64,000 nt of DNA, from the NCBI GenBank assembly GCA_946410305.1, contig CAMJZV010000012.1, positions 25,926-89,925 of the forward strand, in the 5' to 3' direction. The notes below the pieces were generated by a model that was not told where the DNA came from, did no database searches, and saw nothing but the letters and a program-made list of their open reading frames with translations. Origin of the DNA: an uncultured Prevotellaceae bacterium (GTDB lineage: Bacteria; Bacteroidota; Bacteroidia; Bacteroidales; Bacteroidaceae). The translations under genes were made by a program, and so were the position numbers. Shown piece after piece: positions 36,031 through 44,097 of the stretch (position 1 is the stretch's first letter; every line of letters begins with the position of its first letter).

Positions 36031-39000
36031 GCGTCTCTTGAGGAACATAGTAAGGATCGAATTCACGTGGATTGGTACCTGCACCTTCCTTCACCCAGAA
36101 GTTCTTAATACCCTCGGTGTCAATCAGCGTCTCAGTCATATCCTCAGTCATCCAAACAACATCCGTAATCTGATAGTTACAAGCTTCCTTGATTTCAGCC
36201 ATGTTGAAGGCGAGCGTCTGCATACCGTCTGCTTCCTCAGGAATAGTAAATGTCTTTTCAAACTCCTGCCATTCAGTATCGAAGTAAACACTGCCGATAG
36301 CAGCCCAGTGAAGATATTCATAAACATCTTTATTACAGAATGTAGAAGCCCATGAAGGAATAGAACTCTTATACCTGAACGAGATCAATGTTGACTCACC
36401 TGCCCTCAGCGGACGGTTGGCAACAATGAAGAACTGGTTGTCCCAAGCGTAACCAGTACCACCTTCATCTTCTCTGATAATAATGCTGCCATCACCAGCC
36501 ACAGTATCTGCAAGGTCATCACGCTCCTGAGCATAGACCGTAACTACTGCCGGGTTAGGAATAACCTCAAGAGGATCAATAATTATACCCTCAAGCATTG
36601 CGAAGCTAATAACCTTGTCTTCCGGATAAATGTAAACCTGCCATACACCTTCGGCTGGGAGTTTAATCTTCGCATTAGAAGCCTCTGTATACGTGAACCA
36701 ATGATCAGGATCGCCAGTGACTGTGCCATCAATCTTAATTGTATGGCCCTTGAATGCCTGGTTATCACCGCGAACAGTAGAAACCATCAGCTGATTAACC
36801 CAAGTTTCCTGTTTACCCAATTCACCAATAGTTGCGGTGTAACACTCCATTCCTTCATCATAAACAAACTCTGTGGCATTGCTGCAATCATACTCAAGGC
36901 CTGAGTTAAGATTAGCACCTGCTACGAACCAACCCTCTTCCAGCTTCATGGCCTGCCAAGAGAGGTCATCGAAATAGAAGTCTGTAGGATCTTTCACTTC
37001 TACGTTCAAATTGAAGGCAATAGACCATGTACCTGACATGTCTTCTCCAATCGTCAAAATATCATCAAACTCCTGCCACTCTGTGGTGAAGTTAACGTCA
37101 CCAATAGCATGCCAGGTGAGATACTCCATAGGAGCCTGCTTGTGAACCTGTGTAGAGGTTCTTGCATTTTGTGATGCCTTATAACGGAAATGAATCTTTA
37201 CCTGATCACCAGTCTTCCATTCCTGTGGAGACTGAATCCAGAACTGGTTGTCCCATGCAGAAGCATCTCCATACTCATCCATAGAATCAGCATAACTTGC
37301 ATGAACGACGAATATATGATTAGAAACACTGTCAGGGTCTACTTCAATGGTAGCGGGGAATGGGCACCAGTTCTCTTTATCAAGAAGCGTATCATAATCG
37401 ATATTCTCACCCTTTACTCTACCCCATGCACTTACCTTATAATTATTAGCTTCATCGTTCCATCTAACATCTGCAAGACCCATCTCTTCCCATGGAGTCT
37501 CAGCATCGCCGTTGGTCAGCATCTCAATCCACTCTACAGGCTGCTGCTGTCCGTTCTGATATTTATAGACGGCAAGTGATGCCCATTCGATAGTGGCTGT
37601 TGAAACACCTGGCTGTGCAACGAGCCAACATTGAGTACCGCCAATACCGCTGTACTCCCATTCTACCTCGGCCCATTCATCGGGAATATATACTGAAGCA
37701 CTAATAGGATTATCGCTCCAACTCCAAGCCATGTTGACGTTGATGGTAACTGGTTCAGAAGCTCTAACCTTTGCCTTAACAACATATTTCTCATCAATCT
37801 CTGTGCGGATTCCATCAGCAAGGTGGTACTGATGCCATGCGGGTTCTCTTAATGCGACCTTATTGTAAAGAGCTCCACCTTGTGTGTAAACCGTACCAAC
37901 AACATTGTCTTCATCTGTGACATCAGCCTCAGCTTTGTATGTGTACATTGCACCATAGTCGGTCATATGACCATTGTCAAACTCAGGTACATAGCTCATC
38001 ACGAAGAATGGGAAACCGCCATAAGTAGAATAGTCGATGTTGTAAACCATTTCCAGATTACCCTGCTCAGGATCTTGTGGCTGGGGCTCGGGTACATTAT
38101 TATATATATAAGGAGCTGTACCTGCGCCTTCCTTCACGTAGAAATTCTCTGTACCTTCACCGTCGATCAGGTTCTCATAAGTCTTACCTTCCTCGTCGGC
38201 AGGCAGATACCACTGAACATCCTTAATGTAGTAATCGCAAGCCTCCTTGATCTCAGCCATGTTGAAGCAGAGCGTCTGCATTCCGTCAGCCTCAGCAGGA
38301 ACTATGAATTCTCTCTCGAAGTACTGCCAGTCAGTAGTGAAGTTTACATCACCGATTGCAGACCAGTGCAAGTAAGCACCAGGAGCACCATGACACAGTG
38401 TAGTGGTCTTAGCATAATCAACAGAACTCCTATACTGGAACACGAGCTTAGTTACTTCACCCTTTGCCAGAGCGCGGTTTGCCTTAATATAGAGCTGGTT
38501 GTCCCAAGCGTAACCAGGATTCTCAGGCGTCTCAATGCCAGCAGCCTCAGCCTCAGCTTCAGTGTATTCACGCTCCTTACCCTTAACTACAACCTCAGTT
38601 GTGTTCGTTACGATATCGTCAAGCTTTACAGCAGTACCTTCAATCAGCTCAAATCCAACTGAAGTATAATCGGGATCAAGATAAACCTTCCAAATACCAG
38701 AAGCAGGAAGATTAATCTTAGCAAGACTCTGAGCAGTATATGTGAACCAAGTTTCCTTTAGATTATCCATAGTAACAGAGCCGTCAATACCCAGTGTATT
38801 GTTCTTGTAGGCTGCATCGTTACCACGAACGGTAGAAATCATAATCTGAGAAACGTATGCGTCCCTCTCACCTACAGTGGCTACCAAGCATGGACCACCA
38901 TCCCAGTCTTCACCTTCTTCAAATTGGATGGCATTATCCAGATCATACTCAAGACCATCGTTAGGATTAGCACCAGCTACAAAGTAACCCTCGTCCAGCT

Positions 39001-40141
39001 TCATGCTCTGCCAAGAAAGATCAGCGAAATAGAAGTCAGTAGCTTCCTTAACATCTGGATTCAGACAGAAGGCAATGGATGAAGCACCATTTGCATTCTC
39101 AGGCAAAGTAATGGTCTCATCATATACCTGCCAATCTGTATCGAAACGAATATCGCCAATAGCCTGATAATGGAGGTATTTATCGGGACCAGCATGGAAT
39201 TGAGTCCGCGTATTTGCGCTACGTGAAGCCTTATAGCGGAAATGAATCTTTAGCTGGTCGCCAGTCTTCCAAGCCTTTGGAGACTGAATCCAGAACTGGT
39301 TGTCCCATGAAGAAGCATCACCTTCACTAATAGTCTGTTGAGCATGAACAACAAATACGTTGTTGCCATCAACATTTTCAATTGTTGCAGGGAATGGAGC
39401 CCAAGTAGCGTACTCATTAATGTTATGTCCTGCCTCCTTAGCCCATGCGCAAACCTTATAGAAATTATCCTCGTCATTGTATGTTACATTAGCAAGGTCC
39501 ATTTCTTCCCAAGATTTCTCAGCATTGCCATTGAGAATATTCTCAATCCATTCAGTTGGACGTCCTGATTTTACGTAGTGACTAACTGTAAGAGATTTCC
39601 ACTCGATGACGGCAGTGCAACTACCAGGCTGAGCAACGAGGTTACAAGAAGTACCACCAATACCAGTATACTCCCATTCAACCTCAATGAAATCATCACT
39701 CTGAGGAATTGCTACTGAAGCGCCTATGGATTGGCCACCACCCCAACCCCAACCCATGTTGACGTTGATGGTAACTGGTTCAGAAGCTCTAACCTTTGCC
39801 TTAACAACATATTTCTCATCAATCTCTGTGCGGATTCCATCAGCAAGGTGGTACTGATGCCATGCGGGTTCTCTTAATGCGACCTTATTGTAAAGAGCTC
39901 CACCTTGTGTGTAAACCGTACCAACAACATTGTCTTCATCTGTGACATCAGCCTCAGCTTTGTATGTGTACATTGCACCATAGTCGGTCATATGACCATT
40001 GTCAAACTCAGGTACGAAACCCATCACCCAGAACGGGAAACCGCCATAAGTAGAGTAGTCGATGCTGTAATCTATTACCGACTCTGCCTTTGCACCCATA
40101 AACACTGCTAAGAGTGCGAAAAGTGTTAGTAATTTTTTCAT
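35327..40141 (-). CDS. Giant secreted protein: repeated carbohydrate-binding-like modules, dockerin, cohesin-like domain, sorting tail
   Basis: The protein has 1604 residues. The signal peptide (MKKLLTLFALLAVFMGAKA) precedes two copies of a module starting [ID]YSTYGGFPF and containing HMTDYGAMYTYKAEADV and YVVKAKVRASEPVTINVNM (about 24-200 and 715-890). Other beta-jelly-roll-like modules contain AWDNQFWI/LYI and FHxRYKAS..RTxTQ-like segments and recur at least five times; they resemble family 4/9-type carbohydrate-binding modules. A type I dockerin-like pair (about 1375-1435; GDVDGSGQVNVTDVVMIIDNIL, ADVNYDSYINVTDVVMVI), a cohesin-like domain (about 1440-1545) and a sorting tail (LKKGLYILNGKKQIVK) follow. 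No glycosidase active site was recognised. It is the first gene of the operon, behind the promoter at 40259-40289. Confidence 0.8.
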   Translation of the reverse strand: MKKLLTLFALLAVFMGAKAESVIDYSIDYSTYGGFPFWVMGFVPEFDNGHMTDYGAMYTYKAEADVTDEDNVVGTVYTQGGALYNKVALREPAWHQYHLADGIRTEIDEKYVVKAKVRASEPVTINVNMGWGWGGGQSIGASVAIPQSDDFIEVEWEYTGIGGTSCNLVAQPGSCTAVIEWKSLTVSHYVKSGRPTEWIENILNGNAEKSWEEMDLANVTYNDEDNFYKVCAWAKEAGHNINEYATWAPFPATIENVDGNNVFVVHAQQTISEGDASSWDNQFWIQSPKAWKTGDQLKIHFRYKASRSANTRTQFHAGPDKYLHYQAIGDIRFDTDWQVYDETITLPENANGASSIAFCLNPDVKEATDFYFADLSWQSMKLDEGYFVAGANPNDGLEYDLDNAIQFEEGEDWDGGPCLVATVGERDAYVSQIMISTVRGNDAAYKNNTLGIDGSVTMDNLKETWFTYTAQSLAKINLPASGIWKVYLDPDYTSVGFELIEGTAVKLDDIVTNTTEVVVKGKEREYTEAEAEAAGIETPENPGYAWDNQLYIKANRALAKGEVTKLVFQYRSSVDYAKTTTLCHGAPGAYLHWSAIGDVNFTTDWQYFEREFIVPAEADGMQTLCFNMAEIKEACDYYIKDVQWYLPADEEGKTYENLIDGEGTENFYVKEGAGTAPYIYNNVPEPQPQDPEQGNLEMVYNIDYSTYGGFPFFVMSYVPEFDNGHMTDYGAMYTYKAEADVTDEDNVVGTVYTQGGALYNKVALREPAWHQYHLADGIRTEIDEKYVVKAKVRASEPVTINVNMAWSWSDNPISASVYIPDEWAEVEWEYSGIGGTQCWLVAQPGVSTATIEWASLAVYKYQNGQQQPVEWIEMLTNGDAETPWEEMGLADVRWNDEANNYKVSAWGRVKGENIDYDTLLDKENWCPFPATIEVDPDSVSNHIFVVHASYADSMDEYGDASAWDNQFWIQSPQEWKTGDQVKIHFRYKASQNARTSTQVHKQAPMEYLTWHAIGDVNFTTEWQEFDDILTIGEDMSGTWSIAFNLNVEVKDPTDFYFDDLSWQAMKLEEGWFVAGANLNSGLEYDCSNATEFVYDEGMECYTATIGELGKQETWVNQLMVSTVRGDNQAFKGHTIKIDGTVTGDPDHWFTYTEASNAKIKLPAEGVWQVYIYPEDKVISFAMLEGIIIDPLEVIPNPAVVTVYAQERDDLADTVAGDGSIIIREDEGGTGYAWDNQFFIVANRPLRAGESTLISFRYKSSIPSWASTFCNKDVYEYLHWAAIGSVYFDTEWQEFEKTFTIPEEADGMQTLAFNMAEIKEACNYQITDVVWMTEDMTETLIDTEGIKNFWVKEGAGTNPREFDPYYVPQETLMGDVDGSGQVNVTDVVMIIDNILGKTSWNFNAEVADVNYDSYINVTDVVMVIDHILGKVNLNRAAAADAEMGAISLSTDMTTVSLTNPSAYTAFQMDVTLPMGVSLEDVLLTERAAGSHSVVISKMDDGSYRIIGVSMQNKAFKDNAGDLLKLQLAGNAQGAVAINNVLFVTPQGVQHELAGVNAFGDVTGIANVNGNKEVTGNVFDLQGRQMNNAQLKKGLYILNGKKQIVK
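37729..37990 (-). repeat. 262-bp internal duplication, copy 1
   Basis: By eye this stretch is identical, base for base, to 39754-40015 in the same gene. It encodes part of the repeated N-terminal module (the region of HMTDYGAMYTYKAEADV and YVVKAKVRASEPVTINVN). Flanking bases diverge quickly on both sides. Confidence 0.93.
39754..40015 (-). repeat. 262-bp internal duplication, copy 2
   Basis: This is the partner of 37729-37990. It lies at the 5' end of the 1604-residue gene and encodes the first copy of the module directly after the signal peptide. Confidence 0.93.
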
Positions 40142-40258
40142 AAGCCTTCGTTTTTAGTTATTAATATTGTTTGAGTTATGAGTTATTTATTATTGATTAT
40201 ATCGTTTTTTCAGACTATTTCATAGGCGCGTACTAATCATTATAATACTATAATGGGG

Positions 40259-40289
40259 CAAATATACGAAATATAGATGATAATTGCAA
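40259..40289 (-). promoter_or_regulatory. Promoter of the five-gene surface-protein operon
   Basis: On the minus strand TTG (plus 40287-40289) and TATATTTG (plus 40259-40266) are spaced by 20 bp, a full match to the Bacteroidota TTG-N20-TAnnTTTG pattern. The predicted start is near 40253, leaving a leader of about 110 nt before the ATG at 40141. An A/T-rich block upstream (40277-40318) is shared with the promoter at 51843-51873. The gene-free stretch 40142-40510 holds this promoter and the rightward one at 40455. Confidence 0.75.
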
Positions 40290-40454
40290 GAAAAAAATTA
40301 AATAATTTTAAGTGTTTTATCCACACAAAAGAGCAAGAATGTTTACATTTTGAGTAATTGTGGCATTTTAATAAACGACTATGAGAAATTTGCATTAACT
40401 ATTTTTCACGGAAAGAAATGGGGCGATATAGCAGGGCGATTCATTTCTTTTTTA

Positions 40455-40462
40455 TACCTTTG
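40455..40462 (+). promoter_or_regulatory. Putative -7 box for the accessory module
   Basis: TACCTTTG matches TAnnTTTG 48 bp before the ATG at 40511. No TTG is seen about 20 bp upstream, so only the -7 element is supported. Confidence 0.5.
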
Positions 40463-40510
40463 CATTTTGAAAAGAGGAATGAGCCAAGAGCCTAAAATCC
40501 CCCGAAAAAG

Positions 40511-41119
40511 ATGTCAGCGCAAACCGTCAACATACCTAATGGTGGCGCTGGATTTGACGACGCACTACAGGATGCGTTGCGCCAGTGTCTTCTGCTGCCC
40601 GACTACGATCAGGCGGCAGCACGATGGCTGCAGATGACGCGTCTCTTGCGCAAGTTGGGATGCCCGCAGGACCTCTATGAGAAGTATGAGGATATGCTGC
40701 TGGATTACTTCGAACAGAAGCGGCATGCCGACGACCACCCCTACCAGCAGATGATCAACTCCAACGGTGGTACCATCAACATCTATACCGGCAAACGTGA
40801 GGTTCCCATCAAGAAGGCCATCACCACAGAACAGATTGTCGACGCCATCCATCAATGCCAGTCCTACATGTGGGGCAACAGTTCGCTGGCCACCATCTTC
40901 TGCATCTGTCGGGAGTACTACGGACTGGTCGACAATATGAGTCAGTTTGAACGAGAAATGCAGCGTTTCGACATAGAATGTCCGACTGGCACCATCGACG
41001 GCACCATCCGCAAGAATCCCTACATGCGCTACAAGATAGAGAAGTGGGCGGAGAAAGGCGCCAAGGAGCGCGTCATGCGACTCGTCGAGGCTTTCCGTAA
41101 AGTTATCGAGGGCAAATAA
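40511..41119 (+). CDS. Hypothetical protein encoded ahead of VapE
   Basis: This 202-residue soluble protein has no signal peptide. The N-terminal half is helical (DDALQDALRQCLLLPDYDQAAARWLQMTRLLRKLG) and charged. A short strand-like motif (GGTINIYTG, about 95-103) is followed by a helical C-terminal domain (ITTEQIVDAIHQCQSYMWGNSSLATIFCICREYYG) resembling a small DNA- or protein-binding fold, ending in a basic helix. I cannot assign a family. From general knowledge of Bacteroidota genomes, proteins like this are often found beside VapE-type ATPases. It has its own promoter and its own terminator (41158-41189), so it is transcribed apart from the VapE gene. Confidence 0.65.
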   Translation: MSAQTVNIPNGGAGFDDALQDALRQCLLLPDYDQAAARWLQMTRLLRKLGCPQDLYEKYEDMLLDYFEQKRHADDHPYQQMINSNGGTINIYTGKREVPIKKAITTEQIVDAIHQCQSYMWGNSSLATIFCICREYYGLVDNMSQFEREMQRFDIECPTGTIDGTIRKNPYMRYKIEKWAEKGAKERVMRLVEAFRKVIEGK

Positions 41120-41157
41120 CGGAAAAACTATCGGAACATACTGAATAACTACCTGAT

Positions 41158-41189
41158 GCACCCTGCACTTGTTGGGGTGCTCTTTTTTT
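41158..41189 (+). terminator. Intrinsic terminator after the hypothetical gene
   Basis: The stem GCACCC (41158-41163) pairs with GGGTGC (41175-41180), separated by an 11-nt loop and followed by TCTTTTTTT. This is a standard hairpin plus T-run, 38 bp after the stop at 41119. Confidence 0.8.
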
Positions 41190-41202
41190 GTCCATATCTT
41201 TG
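41172..41202 (+). promoter_or_regulatory. Promoter of the VapE-like gene
   Basis: TTG at 41172-41174 and TATCTTTG at 41195-41202 are spaced by 20 bp, a full consensus match. The -33 element lies inside the preceding terminator hairpin. The predicted transcript start (about 41209) is downstream of the ATG at 41156, which supports translation from 41258. Confidence 0.7.
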
Positions 41203-41257
41203 CAACGTCTTCAGGCCTGCAAGACGCTATGTATTAATCTGTTATACAGGAAATAAT

Positions 41258-42556
41258 ATGACAAAAAAAGTTTCGCAATCAAAAACAGAAATAAAACCGG
41301 ATAGCCAGCAGCGAAAACCTAATGCGTGCCACACTTCGACCGCTAGGTTGAAGAACTGGAAAGAGGTGTATGCCTCGGTGGCTGACATCCAGCAGTTTCT
41401 GGACGAGCGGGTGCTGCTGCGGTATAATCTGGTGACGCACCAGACAGAGGTACACTGGCTGACGGAATGGGGCGACGACTTCAGCAAGCCGCCGGTGTGG
41501 GAGCGCATCAACGACCGCACAGAGAACACGCTGTGGAAGGAGCTGTCGAAGCAGAAGCCGGTGCGCATGCGCGACCTGCAGTACGTCATCGGGTCGGACT
41601 ATGTGCCAGCCTACCACCCGTTCCGATTCTACCTGGAGCACCTGCCGCCCTGGAATGGTAAAGAAGATCATATCTTCGGACTGTCGCTGAGCGTCATGGT
41701 CAAAGGAGGCACCGACGAGCAGTTCCTCTTTGCCGAGTATCTGAAGAAGTGGCTGGTGGCGATGGTAGCATCGTGGATGGACGACCGCGTGGTGAACAAC
41801 GTCATGCTGGTACTCATCGGCGAGCAGGGGGCGTATAAGACCACTTGGTTCTCCCACCTGCTGCCGCCACCCCTCCGCGAGTACTTCTATACCAAGACCA
41901 ACAGTGGCATGGTGTCGAAGGACGATCTGCTGACGCTGTCGCAGTACGGTCTGATGTGCTGGGAGGAGTTGGACTCCATGCAGTTGAAGGAGCTGAACAA
42001 GCTGAAGGCCGTCATGACCATGCCCAGCATCAATGAGCGTGCGGCCTATGCCCACTACCACGAGAACCGGCCGCACCTGGCGTCGTTCTGTGGAACGGGA
42101 AATAATGTGCAGTTTCTCTCAGACCCGACGGGAACGCGCCGCTGGCTACCTTTCGAGGTGAACTCGATAGAGAGTCCCATGTCGTCACCCTTCGACTACG
42201 AGGGCATCTACTCGCAGGCCTACGCCCTCTACCGCCAGGGCTTCCGCTACTGGTTCGACAAGGACGAGATTCTCCGCCTGTCGCAGCACAACCAACAGTT
42301 TGAGACGGCACGCTCCGAACAAGAGCTCATCGACGAGTACTTCCGTCAGCCTGTCGGCGTTGAGGGTGGCGAATACCTGCCTGCATCTGTCATCCTGCAG
42401 CTGATAGGTGGTACGAACATGAAGGAGCTCAATGCCACCAAGCTGGGCCGTGCACTGACAGCCATGGGCTTCGAGTCGAAAATGACAAGGGGCATCCGCC
42501 GCTATCGTGTCGTACGCCGCTCAACCTCGGAGATGCAGCAACATCGTCAGCTATAA
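41258..42556 (+). CDS. VapE-like (virulence-associated E family) P-loop ATPase
   Basis: The protein has 432 residues. A long N-terminal region (YASVADIQQFLDERVLLRYNLVTHQTEV) leads into the VapE core: GEQGAYKT (Walker A, 188-195) followed by TTWFSHLLPPPLREYFYT, then WEELDSMQLKELNKLKAVMTM (sensor/Walker B region), RTGTRRWLPFEV-like arginine motif (DPTGTRRWLPFEV), and a C-terminal winged-helix-like segment. VapE proteins resemble SF3-type helicases of phage or plasmid primase systems and are common on mobile elements. Translation is placed at 41258 rather than 41156 because the promoter and terminator lie between them. In Bacteroidota these genes travel with HU-like and lysis-type genes, as here. 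Confidence 0.82.
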   Translation: MTKKVSQSKTEIKPDSQQRKPNACHTSTARLKNWKEVYASVADIQQFLDERVLLRYNLVTHQTEVHWLTEWGDDFSKPPVWERINDRTENTLWKELSKQKPVRMRDLQYVIGSDYVPAYHPFRFYLEHLPPWNGKEDHIFGLSLSVMVKGGTDEQFLFAEYLKKWLVAMVASWMDDRVVNNVMLVLIGEQGAYKTTWFSHLLPPPLREYFYTKTNSGMVSKDDLLTLSQYGLMCWEELDSMQLKELNKLKAVMTMPSINERAAYAHYHENRPHLASFCGTGNNVQFLSDPTGTRRWLPFEVNSIESPMSSPFDYEGIYSQAYALYRQGFRYWFDKDEILRLSQHNQQFETARSEQELIDEYFRQPVGVEGGEYLPASVILQLIGGTNMKELNATKLGRALTAMGFESKMTRGIRRYRVVRRSTSEMQQHRQL

Positions 42557-42718
42557 AACGTAGACTCAGGAAGTGGTGGTGTGGTGGAGTAGGTGGAGCG
42601 GTTTCTTAAAACTCCTTGCGTACATACATACACACACGTACGCGAGAAAGTTTAGAAAATATATACACCAACCACACCACTACACCACCCTATCAACAAA
42701 CAAAAAAGCAAAACAACA
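42557..42718 (+). other. Spacer with imperfect inverted G/T-rich and C/A-rich arms
   Basis: The stretch 42572-42600 (GTGGTGGTGTGGTGGAGTAG and on) and 42668-42692 (CCAACCACACCACTACACCA and on) can pair imperfectly across about 70 bp. Between them is a run of TACA/CACA dinucleotides. No promoter consensus was found, so the M15 gene may share the VapE transcript. Confidence 0.5.
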
Positions 42719-43171
42719 ATGAATAAACAGAATGACATTCAACTGTCTGAGCATTTTACGCTCAACGAATTCACTAAGAGTATTACCGCCGAGCGCCTCG
42801 GCATCAAGAACGAACCCGACTACGAGAAGGTACAGGCCATGAAGCAGCTATGCCGCGAAGTCCTGGAACCCCTGCGCCAGCACTACGGAAAGCCTATCCG
42901 CATCACCAGCGGCTACCGCTGTCCACTGCTAAACGCTGCCGTGGGCGGTGTCACCAACTCGCAGCACATGCTGGGCGAGGCTGCCGACCTCTCGGTACCC
43001 TCGGAAGCCGTGGCCCGCGACTGGTTCCAGTGGCTGGTCAAGAACACCGACTTCGACCAGCTGCTCTTCGAGCACAACACGCGCCTGAAGAACTGCTGGC
43101 TACACATCTCCTGCCGGTATAACCGCCGCCGCAACCGCCACCAGGCCATCTTCAACTACAAAGCTCGATAG
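42719..43171 (+). CDS. Peptidase M15-type D-Ala-D-Ala carboxypeptidase
   Basis: This 150-residue protein without a signal peptide matches the Peptidase_M15_3 family: LSEHFTLNEFTKS at the N-terminus, ITSGYRCPLLNAAVGG, SQHMLGEAADLSV (His and Asp zinc ligands), and WLHISC (third ligand His). It should cleave peptidoglycan peptides. Lack of an export signal is typical for phage-type endolysins or cytoplasmic pools released on lysis. It lies between VapE and HU-like genes in a cluster that often occurs together in Bacteroidota. Confidence 0.87.
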   Translation: MNKQNDIQLSEHFTLNEFTKSITAERLGIKNEPDYEKVQAMKQLCREVLEPLRQHYGKPIRITSGYRCPLLNAAVGGVTNSQHMLGEAADLSVPSEAVARDWFQWLVKNTDFDQLLFEHNTRLKNCWLHISCRYNRRRNRHQAIFNYKAR

Positions 43172-43308
43172 TTGTTAAACAAAAACATTCATGCTGAGAC
43201 AATCTGCGTTATCTGCGTCATCTGCGAGAGATAGAAAAGGGTTCTGGGAGATATTGACTTCTCGCGGGAGTAATTATTTCTCGCAGATCTCGCAGATAAT
43301 TCCACCAG

Positions 43309-43386
43309 AAATACAGCTGATTTGGGTTGCAAGACAGCTGTATTTACCCTCCGTATACAGCTGATACAGACGCGTATCAGCTGTAT
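43309..43386. repeat. Array of ACAGCTGTAT-type palindromic hairpins
   Basis: Two perfect inverted repeats lie in tandem. AAATACAGCTG (43309-43319) pairs with CAGCTGTATTT (43335-43345), and ATACAGCTGATAC (43355-43367) pairs with GTATCAGCTGTAT (43374-43386, 6-nt loop). A degenerate further copy (ATCAGTTGTAT) follows near 43400. They sit in the 475-bp gene-free spacer 43172-43646, which also holds short TCTGCG/CTCGCAGA repeats near 43205-43295 and the HU promoter. Confidence 0.85.
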
Positions 43387-43451
43387 TTTGACCCTAAATC
43401 AGTTGTATATTCGCATTCACATTATTTAACGTGACGCCCAGGGGGAAAACC

Positions 43452-43482
43452 TTGGAATCCGGATCAAAATGTAGTACCTTTG
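43452..43482 (+). promoter_or_regulatory. Promoter of the HU-like gene
   Basis: TTG at 43452-43454 and TACCTTTG at 43475-43482 are spaced by 20 bp. The start would be near 43489, giving a leader of about 160 nt that carries the whole first palindromic repeat (43493-43613). Confidence 0.72.
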
Positions 43483-43492
43483 TAGTGAGAAA

Positions 43493-43613
43493 AGGAGCAA
43501 GGAGCGAGGGGCAAGGAGCAAGAGGTCAGTTTGTTCCCGGGATACTGATTTACTGATGCGCAGAGTCTATTCTCTTGCACCATGCCCCATGCCCCTTGCT
43601 CCCACAAACAATT
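43493..43613 (+). repeat. Palindromic repeat flanking the HU gene, copy 1
   Basis: The arms AGGGGCAAGGAGCAAGAGG and CTCTTGCACCATGCCCC face each other around a conserved centre (CAGTTTGTTCCCGG...GATACT...GCGCAGAGTCTATT). The same element, with small changes, lies after the gene at 44098-44211. RNA of this region could form a long hairpin in the HU leader. Confidence 0.85.
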
Positions 43614-43646
43614 AACCCTATGTTTAACTAAAAAAATTAAATCATT

Positions 43647-44084
43647 ATGAGTGTATTTTTCAGATTGCATCAAGACCAGAGTGTAGGAACCAAGCGCAGC
43701 GGCAAGTGGTATGCCCGTGCCGTACCCATGTCGATGATTGACACCCGTAAGTTGGCGGAGATTATGCAGCGCAACTGTACCGTAAAGAAGGCCGATATCC
43801 TCGCCGTTCTGGACGAGTTGGTAGAGACCATGCGTGACCAGCTGCAGGACTCGAAGCGCGTGAAGCTCGACGGCTTCGGCTCGTTCAAGATCGGACTGAA
43901 GTCGAAGGGTGCGCGCACCGCGAAGTCCTTCACCGTAGCCGACCACATCGAGGGCATGCGCGTAGTATTCACCCCTGAGCTGACGCACGACAGCGCCGGC
44001 AACCGCGTCAAACAGTTCCTGCAGGGCGTGAAGTGTGAGGAGCTGCCTGAGAACAAGGTAGAGAAGGAGGAATCGGGCGATTAA
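43647..44084 (+). CDS. HU-family DNA-binding protein (Bacteroidota long form)
   Basis: This 145-residue protein has the HU/IHF fold: VKKADILAVLDELVETMRDQLQD (helices), then KRVKLDGFGSFKIGLKSKG (strands, 'L-x-G-x-G-x-F'), and a distal arm region. The N-terminal MSVFFRLHQDQSVGTKRSGKWYARAV extension is typical of the Bacteroidota subfamily with an extra strand before the HU core. It probably binds and bends DNA. The last codons overlap a perfect 26-bp palindrome. In other Bacteroidota this HU type is commonly followed by a 'smalltalk' peptide, as here. Confidence 0.88.
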   Translation: MSVFFRLHQDQSVGTKRSGKWYARAVPMSMIDTRKLAEIMQRNCTVKKADILAVLDELVETMRDQLQDSKRVKLDGFGSFKIGLKSKGARTAKSFTVADHIEGMRVVFTPELTHDSAGNRVKQFLQGVKCEELPENKVEKEESGD

Positions 44085-44095
44085 TCGCCCGATTC
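44070..44095 (+). repeat. Perfect 26-bp palindrome across the HU stop codon
   Basis: GAATCGGGCGATT (44070-44082) and AATCGCCCGATTC (44083-44095) are exact inverse copies with no spacer. The HU stop codon TAA (44082-44084) lies at the centre. It could be a transcript hairpin or a dyad binding site; no T-run follows, so it is a poor terminator. Confidence 0.9.
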
Positions 44096-44097
44096 TA

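Noticed and set aside
41156..41257. Upstream start for VapE giving 34 more residues
   Set aside because: The extension would be read through the terminator and promoter of the previous gene, and its residues look non-native.
41279..42076. 265-codon minus-strand frame opposite VapE
   Set aside because: VapE on the plus strand has a Walker A and family motifs; the antisense product shows none.
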